Of a stretch of 64,000 nucleotides of DNA, positions 49,001-64,000 are shown one piece after another. Source of the DNA: Pelodera strongyloides (Eukaryota; Nematoda; Chromadorea; Rhabditida; Rhabditidae); NCBI GenBank assembly GCA_036852015.1, contig JAANDG010000051.1, positions 372,001 through 436,000 of the forward strand, given 5' to 3'. A model generated the notes under the pieces. The model was not told the DNA's origin and made no database searches. It was given only the letters and a program-made list of their open reading frames with translations. Numbering within the stretch: position 1 is the first letter of the stretch; every line of letters begins with the position of its first letter. A program made the translations under genes and the position numbers.

Positions 49001-50518
49001 CCACATAAACTTTTCCCGGTTGTATTTTATGCCCTCCAGGCGGTCCAGGCTGCGCGACGCGAATCATTCTGTGATCGATGTGCACACTCTTACCGAGTTT
49101 TTGCGAGAAGAAGGTCGAGTACTGTAAAGGTAATATAGTAAGATAATCTTATTATATAAAGTTGGGAGCTTTGTTTGTCGTTTGGTTGTTTTGATTGATG
49201 TACGTTTGGATGATCGATGACGTATGTTACGCTCAGGAAGATTGGTTCAGTAGCCATCTCACATCCCGTATTTTTCTATGCTTGTCTCATGTTAGAATGC
49301 TATTTTCTCTGGAATCGGAGTGGTGAATATGGCTTCAGGTTCACAAACCCCTTTTGACACAACTAGCTATAGCATATTGGATTCAGATTCAGACGTGAAT
49401 CATCAGGAGTTTCGGAGTATAAGGTGTGCCATAACCAATCTCAATCGTCTATTTTCATGTGGGTCTGACCCGATACTTACAAGCAAAACTCACAGTTGAT
49501 TCCTGCCGCTCAAGTCTGAAGTCGTCGACCAGCACGACATGTTCGACCTCCTTCTTCTATAACAAGTGAACAAAAACATTACGCTTATATTATTTTTCAA
49601 ATGTTACCGTACAGTGCACAGATTATTAAACGATACTAATACTACAACTACACGGCTATTCACTTATGGTACTACACCGAGCACTAAACTTATGGTAGTA
49701 CACCAAGCAGACTCGCAGTTTCAAGTTTCAAGTATGACAAGATAAAAAAAACAATCGTTATATTTTAAAAACATACAAACACGTCATTGTCCTGTTTCTC
49801 CATCCATGTCACCTCCCACCGCGCTTTGCCAGCCACATCTCTTTTCGCAATGCGTGCGTCAAATAAGACATACTAAAAAGATTTAAAAAAAAGAGATAAA
49901 GAGTACCGGATTATATCAATCGAATCCGCAGAAACGGCGCGCCGGGGTCCGGTTCATTTCTGAAGCCGAACGAACTGGCCTTTAAACTACCAAGCAAGAA
50001 GTTATATAACATCGTGAGGTACGAAATAAATAGAAATCTGAGAACCGAAGCGTCCGGAATGCTCGAGTTTCGAGCCCCTACATAACCGGCACTAAGTTTT
50101 CAATTTCACCTGGTACCTGAGAGTCATTGTTTTTGTTAGACTTCTCTAGCGCTTGTCAAAAACTAAACGGGGCACAAATATTTGAGAATTGCTTAATTGC
50201 CCGGCCCGGCTTACGGTCCATAGGTATCAAGGAACGAAGGAACACACGCCTCCAAAAACGTCCAAGCGGTCAACGACCAATCGGTCAACGAACACCACTT
50301 GGAATTTACCAGCACAAAACAGACTTCCAGACATCAGAAGCTACAGTGTTCTACCCTCTCCCATCCTGCCCGGTGAAACTACAGTACTCTATCCTAGACA
50401 ACGTGTTTAACCGAACCAAAGTCACATACCTTGAGCAACGGATCGAAACCCGAATTCTTTCCTTGAATCTGACGTGCCGCATTCTCAGTCACAGGAAGAA
50501 GACCCAGTGAATCGCTCC
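46015..50518. repeat. Segmental tandem duplication, copy 2 (with gene E')
   Basis: Pairs with 51,415-55,956. Two zones differ. 48,415-50,518 is almost base-identical to its partner (a few indels and one or two substitutions noticed). 46,015-48,410 carries many substitutions and indels. Confidence 0.92.
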
Positions 50519-50600
50519 GTGGTCCCTTTCCGTTCTGATTCCGATTTATCTCGCGCAACACCATTAAACATGCCCTAATTATACCGGTAGTAAACCTCAT
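47309..50600 (-). CDS. Gene E', 3'-half duplicate of gene E with a chimeric first exon (unidentified)
   Basis: Exons 50600?..50430, 49872..49777, 49556..49494, 49121..49002 and 48244..47309 repeat the last five exons of gene E with all splice junctions in phase. The acceptor of the first repeated exon is gone: the duplication joint replaces its AG with minisatellite sequence (ACCACG ahead of GAGCGATTC). The frame stays open into the minisatellite and reaches an ATG at 50,600, giving a possible 461-aa protein. The terminal exon (311 aa, Q/P/S-rich) is intact although clearly diverged from E, and its indels are multiples of three, which suggests coding constraint. Function unknown. Transcription from the minisatellite side is unproven. 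Confidence 0.5.
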
Positions 50601-50990
50601 AGTAACTTAGGCCCGATTCGTTGTGGCCCCCTTCCCCGGGCTGCTCCGATTCCGAATTATCACTCTCACCAACATTGAACAAGTCCGAAATGTGCCGGTG
50701 CCTAAACCTCATAGTTATTTGGCCCGATTCGCCGTGGCCCCTTCCCCGGCTGCCACGATACCGATTTATCCCGCGAAGCACAATTAAACATGTCCTAACC
50801 GGTAAATAAGCATCATGGTTACTTTGGCCCGATTCGCCGTGGTCCCTTTCCCCGGCTGCTCCGATTCCGAATTATCCCTCTCACCACACAATAAGCATGT
50901 CGGAAATATTCTGGTAAATAAACTTCATGGTTACTCGTTACTATCGCCCGATTCGCAACAACTCTAATCGCTGATGACGCTGATATAGTT
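50518..50990. repeat. Diverged minisatellite, ~105-118-bp unit, about four units
   Basis: The block CCCGATTCG..GTGGCCCCTT..CCCCGGCTGC..CGATTCCGA recurs at about 50,612, 50,723, 50,828 and (partly) 50,946, each followed by an AAACATGTC/AACCTCATGGTTAC-like stretch. It lies exactly at the duplication junction. Confidence 0.8.
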
Positions 50991-51414
50991 TGTCACGGGG
51001 AAGGTGGTAGGATGGTTTGTGAAAGCTGGCGCGCCTTACAGTAGGTTAGCTAATAATTTAATTTATAGATTTTCACTTTCTCTCGTCTACATTTCTCTCC
51101 TTCTCTTTCTCTAATTCTCTCCAAAAACTATGCTCTTTCGCGCTCTGTTCATCGTGCCTCTATTTTTGTTTACCTCCAAAAACCATCCTCTCTTGTCAAA
51201 GTTCGCCACGTTTCAACTTTGCCACGTTTCAAGCTATATCTTCCGAAATTGGTGTCTTAGAAACAAACTAATGTTACATATCGCTGCTAGTTTCTCACTG
51301 GGAAGATGGTAGAATAGGTTTTGAAAGCGGGCGCACGCTTTGATTTTCACACCTCCCCAAGCATTAACCTATTATTATTGATTTTAATTGATTATCGATT
51401 TATTTTTCGCTATT
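50991..51414. other. Spacer between duplication copies
   Basis: C/T-rich spacer (CTCTCTC-type stretches at about 51,060-51,180). No gene or named repeat seen. Confidence 0.4.
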
Positions 51415-52765
51415 TAAAAAGGAATTCTCCGGAACCATAAAGGAAATTCAAAGCCTCAGCCATGCAAAATTTATTAAAAATAATTATATCCAGTAAACAT
51501 ACAAGTGGAATACATATTGCTTGAGCAAATAGATTAACAGTAACATAACACGCTTTCCAAACAACGAAGAGAAAAACAAATCAACGATTAATAAGAAAAA
51601 ATGTATAGTACTTATACTTACAATATAAAACCCAATACCACAAAAAGGAAGAACGTTCTCAGGGCATAAATCAGGGCGTAAATTACTAAGAAGGCAAATA
51701 AACTATCTAGACCACCTCCATTTACGCCAGGTAATTAGCCATGGATCAATCAATACTCACTGACCATCAATAGAATATTACAAGTTCAGAAACAGAAAAG
51801 AAAAAGAAAGTATATACCTCTACTAAGAACAATTCCAGAGAAAGCTAACAAACAATAAGACTAATAACTAATAAGGACGGAATATAAAGAAAAAAAAAGA
51901 GTACGATGACAACACTGGCGAAACTCCGGTGGTGCGCGGCGAAAACCTGGCACGAACGCAAGGCAGGCACCAGTCGACACAGAATCACACAAAAGGATGA
52001 GCGGCGACTTCGCACTACCTTCGCCAGGTTTTCGCGAAAGGGTAGAGCACTCAAGAATCTGGCGAGTGTTCAGCGAAGACTCGGCTAAGTGCGCGGCTAC
52101 GTACAGGCGCACACGATTATGTTCGCAGCGCACCACCGCGATGTACACATGCAAGGCAAGCAGAAGATCAATAGTACTGAAAGGTAGAGAATATGAGAAT
52201 AATAATGCATACAAAAAATCACGAGTTCATAAAGCAAGTTCCCCTACCCGAGTATAAGAAACAAAAAGCAATTAACGAATCAACACCAAAAATCTGACTA
52301 AACAGTGAGTAAGAAACATTTACAACACAAAAAAAAATAACTGCAGTAACTCCATAGAACACACAAGGATAAATCGGAAACCGCCCACTACAATTTTTGA
52401 GCCGTAAAGGCACGTGATCAACATCGGAATCGGAAAAATAACAACACATATTATAAATAGGAAAACAGTATACATAACACCACTGTAAAGTGAGTAACTC
52501 GCTTTCTAACTTATTAACTCAAAAGAGAAGAAAACACCAGGATGAAAATTAAGAAAACCATTGATATAAAGCATTCAAAGCCCTTAAATTACATTGCTCG
52601 ATTTTGGCAAAGCCTTTAAGCTACATAGGTACAGTCAACAGCCTGCCAATTGAAAGTCCCTATCCAATCCTACCTAATCAAAGTCAATATGGTTACACAA
52701 TATCCAGTAAAGGCAATTAATCTATGATGCCAATTGAAAGTCCTCATCCTCCTAACCAACCAACC

Positions 52766-60617
<7,852 letters not shown>

Positions 60618-60636
60618 TTTGAAGTAAACCTTTGGA

Positions 60637-62019
60637 CTAATAAACACTCATCACATAAATAATTCCAGTTGCAATCAAACCGCCCACAAACACGCCCCAA
60701 TAGGCAAATATGATCGACTTACCGGCGCCAAACGCTGGGACATTTTGTTGGGGCAAAAACACCGGCTCACGATGAACAGGTTCAGTAGCCTCACGCGAGG
60801 TTCCCTGCAAATAAATGTGAAAGTAACGTTCGAGAGACACAAGGTGAATAGCAACTTTTCGACAAGCCCATAAGCTTCATAATCATAAATTTAATCGTAA
60901 CCCGAAACTTAAGCAACTCACGGACGAGATTGACACCTCGCAAAATGGACAAGCCTATAATCATTCATATATAAAGGGAATGATACCTGTTGTTCCAGCT
61001 CGAGCTCGTATTGCAGAAAAATGGCAGGCTTTGACCACGTACGTTCTCTGGCGTCTCTGAAGAGTGAGCATGAAAATTGGAAGACAGTGAAAACTATGAG
61101 ATACTAAGGAGTTTAAAGCGAAATACCAACCATTTTTGAAACACATCGAGTACCCCAGCATTCTTATGCAGCTTATGCAAATGAAATTTGAATAAAAATT
61201 CGAGCTAAATTCGAACAAATTGGCATAAATACGTAAGAATTCGGTTATTCACGATGCGTCTCAAAAACCGGCCGGTATTTCGCTTTAAAGCGGTACGGCT
61301 ACAGTATGTCAACTGCTTTTTAAATGTGAGGTTGATAAACTTAGCATCGATAATTCATTTTACTTGTACGTGTTGTGAATAATATTAGTTATAGTAGTAT
61401 CATCGATAGAAAACACAAAAAAAGGCGGCAAGTTAAACTGACCCTGTTCCTCTAACGTAGTAATAAGTCCCATACTCCTTTGCAAACTTCCTCGTCCAAG
61501 AGCCCAAAGTCAACTGCAATGTTACAACAAATAAGTGTTCAAAGCTAGTAAAGAATCAAGGAAACGTACAACACAATAACACAACGTGCCCAGTACTGAC
61601 TGAGATGTACTACCGTAGTACCATACAACTGCGATGCCTTACGATACTACCGCACTAACTGTGAGTAGTATGCATAGCCGTAAGAGTAACGACGCCAGCG
61701 GCTATGGTATATATTAAAAAAAATGCGCAACCATGTTATATAGCCAAAACGAAAACAACAACAACAACTTCCGATTACAACATCGAAAAAAAAGAAAGAA
61801 ACAAGGCCGGAAAACTCCGTGTTGTGTTTCTCGCTAACATCAAAGTAACTCCAGGTGTTTCTCGCTAATATCAATAGTATATGAACTTGCACTTACTGGT
61901 GTTCGATCTACACCATCCATTTTTTGTCCCGAGAATTCCGATACCAGCACCTCGCCTACGAACGTACGCAGTTTTCTCCCTGTCTCACAAAATCCTGAAA
62001 AATATACACTGGCATTCAT
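60637..62019 (-). CDS. Gene F, small protein with C-terminal membrane helix (unidentified)
   Basis: Four exons in phase: 62019..61897, 61513..61443, 61056..60987 and 60804..60637, giving 143 aa from the ATG at 62,019 (MNASVYFSGFCETGRK). The last exon ends in a textbook single membrane span, IIFAYWGVFVGGLIATGIIY, four residues before the stop. The start is uncertain: TTTTTCAG inside the first exon could instead be an acceptor for an unseen upstream exon ending in G. A perfect donor GTAAGT (60,717-60,722) sits just before the span, and using it would remove the helix. Family not recognised. Confidence 0.5.
61113..61288. mobile_element. MITE, family 1 (gene F intron)
   Basis: TTAAAGCGAAATACCAACCA left end and CCGGCCGGTATTTCGCTTTAA right end; interior ATGCAAAT. 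Confidence 0.92.
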
Positions 62020-63737
62020 GGTGTCTTTTAGTCTCAATATTTATTCATAATTCTGATTTACAGGTCCGCCTAAAAGGCGCAGGTGCTGGACACAAATGTT
62101 ACACAATAAAACCACACAGATGTGCACAAGAATACATACATATTCACACACATAAAGAGTACAAGACCAGAAAGCAATATATCAAGCACTTGAATACTTA
62201 TATTTTAACAATAAACCATTCTTATTAAAATATCGAGGTGCATTTCAGACACGGGACCAGACCACTAAGAGTTCCATCTTTGCTGAATAAGCCTAACATA
62301 CAATGATCAGCTTTACGTCCATTGGTCCATTCTATGATAAACTGGCGCAGTGGGAACATTTTGTACGAGATGTGCCTACAACTCGCCGCGCACTCAATAT
62401 TGTTCGCCAAACCAGGGCCGCACCCCACCCGAAGTTCATCAGCTACCCTTCCCACCCTTCAACAAAAAGCTCCCAAGAAATTGGTGCCCCCCCCCCCCCC
62501 CCCCCCCCCCCGAAATTAGCAGATGTCTGTCTGCACCCTTTTCTAACCCATTATCTGACTCTCCGAGAACCAGACAATGGCAAATGAGGCCCAAATTCCT
62601 TCTTTTTTTGCCAATACGCCCCTGACCAAGCATCTTAACTCTCCGAGAAATAGATACTACTAACACAATACAATAAGCGGCCCTACCCAAAGTTGTTCCC
62701 CGTGAATGAACTCATAATTTTTTATATTACTGCTAATTCTAAGCTTTCGGCAACTTCTCGCAATTTATCTTCTTCATATAATAAACCAATATACCTTGCA
62801 TTAAAGTTACAATAAAAAACCTCACAAAATTCACTCTCAAAACAAAAATTTTATACACAGTCATCACTCGATGATTAATCCAATTTAAAAACTTGGTCAA
62901 AATACGAACATAATTAGTTATCAGTCATTATTGTTGATTTGCATAAGTGATAAAGTGATTCACCTCACACGCCCTTTGAACTAAAATAGATAATCAGTCA
63001 AATGTAAAACAGGAGATCCTTCACACAGCAAACCCACTCAAACTTCCAGTTACAATATCTCATGTATTTCTTATTCTAATTTCTTTCTTACTTACTGTGA
63101 ACAAAAGTACTAAAGTTGATGAGTGGATTATGCCCGCTCACTTATTTACGACATGCCTTTCCATACGCTTTAAATCCAACTTTCCGGCTTCTGGCTTCGA
63201 GCGTTTATTATATGCCCATGAGTAACATACCACAAAGACCATAATTATCCCCACCCCACACAAACAGACAGATATCTATCTTCCACCGCCTTCCCTGAAT
63301 CCATCAAGAAAACTTACTACTGTAGAATGCACATCAAATTTCCTGACTTCGTGCCTTCCACAATAATGCGTGTGTGTTTCGGTCTACTCACTTGGCTTAT
63401 ACGTCTCCCTGCTGTTCACTACCTATTTACTCATCTACTTACGTACTTACCAGTCTCTAAACCACATTTTGTTTCAATTCACACCACATCGACTTAACAC
63501 CGCAATTCGAAAAGTAGAATCAGCATCACTAACTATTAACTACTTTATCCAGATTTCTCGCATGATGGCAATAACTGACAAAATTAAAAGACAAAGGGCT
63601 TCTTCAAGAACCACCAGTGAATCAGAACAAGAGACACTTCGCAAATCCGAGGAAAAGAAGCAAAAGGAACGGGAGCCAATATTCGCACAGGGGTACTGTA
63701 CTACCGCTTGACTACCACGAGGCCACGAGCTACTAGC
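62020..63737. other. No supported gene
   Basis: Includes a 26-base C tract (62,487-62,512) and low-complexity AT/CA sequence. A plus-strand charged frame near 63,550-63,710 and a minus frame at 62,225-62,455 lack convincing splice partners. Confidence 0.45.
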
Positions 63738-63927
63738 TTGAAGCGAAATACTGGCCGGTTTTTTGAAACGCATCGTGGACAGCTGAATTCTTACGTATTT
63801 ATGCAAAGTTGCTCGAATTTGAATTTAGCTCGATTTTTTCATTCTAATTTATGTTCATTTGCATAAGTTGCACAAGAATGCAGCTGTCCACGATGCGTTT
63901 CAAAAACCGGCCGGTATTTCGCTTTAA
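63738..63927. mobile_element. MITE, family 1
   Basis: TTGAAGCGAAATACTGGCCG left end and CCGGCCGGTATTTCGCTTTAA right end. Confidence 0.92.
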
Positions 63928-64000
63928 CTACGCTACATTACCACGAGCTACCAGTTTAATTACAATTAATAACTACGAGTTCCGTAGTAATCCCAATAAA

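Noticed and set aside
50127..50510. 127-aa plus-strand frame identical at 55,565-55,948
   Set aside because: Antisense to a true exon of E/E', and identical only because the whole block is duplicated.
63370..63711. 113-aa plus-strand frame with a charged C-terminal part
   Set aside because: No recognised domain or splice partner. Composition is compatible with chance in low-complexity sequence.

Overview
This is eukaryotic DNA: AT-rich, with short spliced exons (about 50-270 bp, GT/AG borders), dense small inverted-repeat transposons and long intergenic stretches. The best guess is a nematode. The window carries a compact eight-exon seven-TM chemoreceptor of the serpentine (Srg/Srv-like) type and a family of secreted PAN/apple + C-type-lectin proteins, both typical of nematodes. 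The species cannot be read from the sequence. I built the exon models by hand from homology between paralogues, splice motifs and reading-phase continuity. No search was run.

Layout. (1) 1-22.9 kb: four paralogous PAN-CTLD genes in two head-to-head pairs: C(-) <-> A(+) and D(-) <-> B(+). Their exon lengths and phases are almost identical. C runs off the left edge, A and D are intact, and B has a 2-nt deletion in exon 4. A conserved, partly palindromic element lies 80-165 bp upstream of every start codon. A LINE fragment sits in intron 1 of A, and a tRNA-like sequence in the last intron of B. (2) 25.6-28.6 kb: a complete 335-aa chemoreceptor gene. (3) 30.8-37.1 kb, minus strand: a complete 13-exon ERO1 (ER thiol oxidase) gene of 489 aa, with CxxCxxC and Cx4C motifs and a C-terminal KDEL. 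(4) 37.1-47.3 kb: mostly non-coding, with several foldback elements. (5) 47.3-60.6 kb, minus strand: an unidentified multi-exon gene (E) of at least 633 aa. Its five 3' exons lie in a ~4.5-kb segment that is tandemly duplicated; the second copy (E') begins in a minisatellite. (6) 60.6-62.0 kb: a small gene (F) ending in a C-terminal membrane helix, which may be spliced into E. (7) 62.0-64 kb: no gene seen.

About thirty small non-autonomous elements in at least eight sequence families share the ends TTAAAG...CTTTAA. That suggests one TTAA-targeting machinery (piggyBac-like, inferred). The commonest (~180 bp, about 15 copies) lies in ERO1 introns, around the lectin and chemoreceptor genes and around gene E.

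Functionally, the PAN-CTLD proteins are predicted to be secreted. ERO1 supplies oxidising power for disulfide formation in the ER, which such cysteine-rich secreted proteins need, but nothing shows the linkage is more than coincidence.
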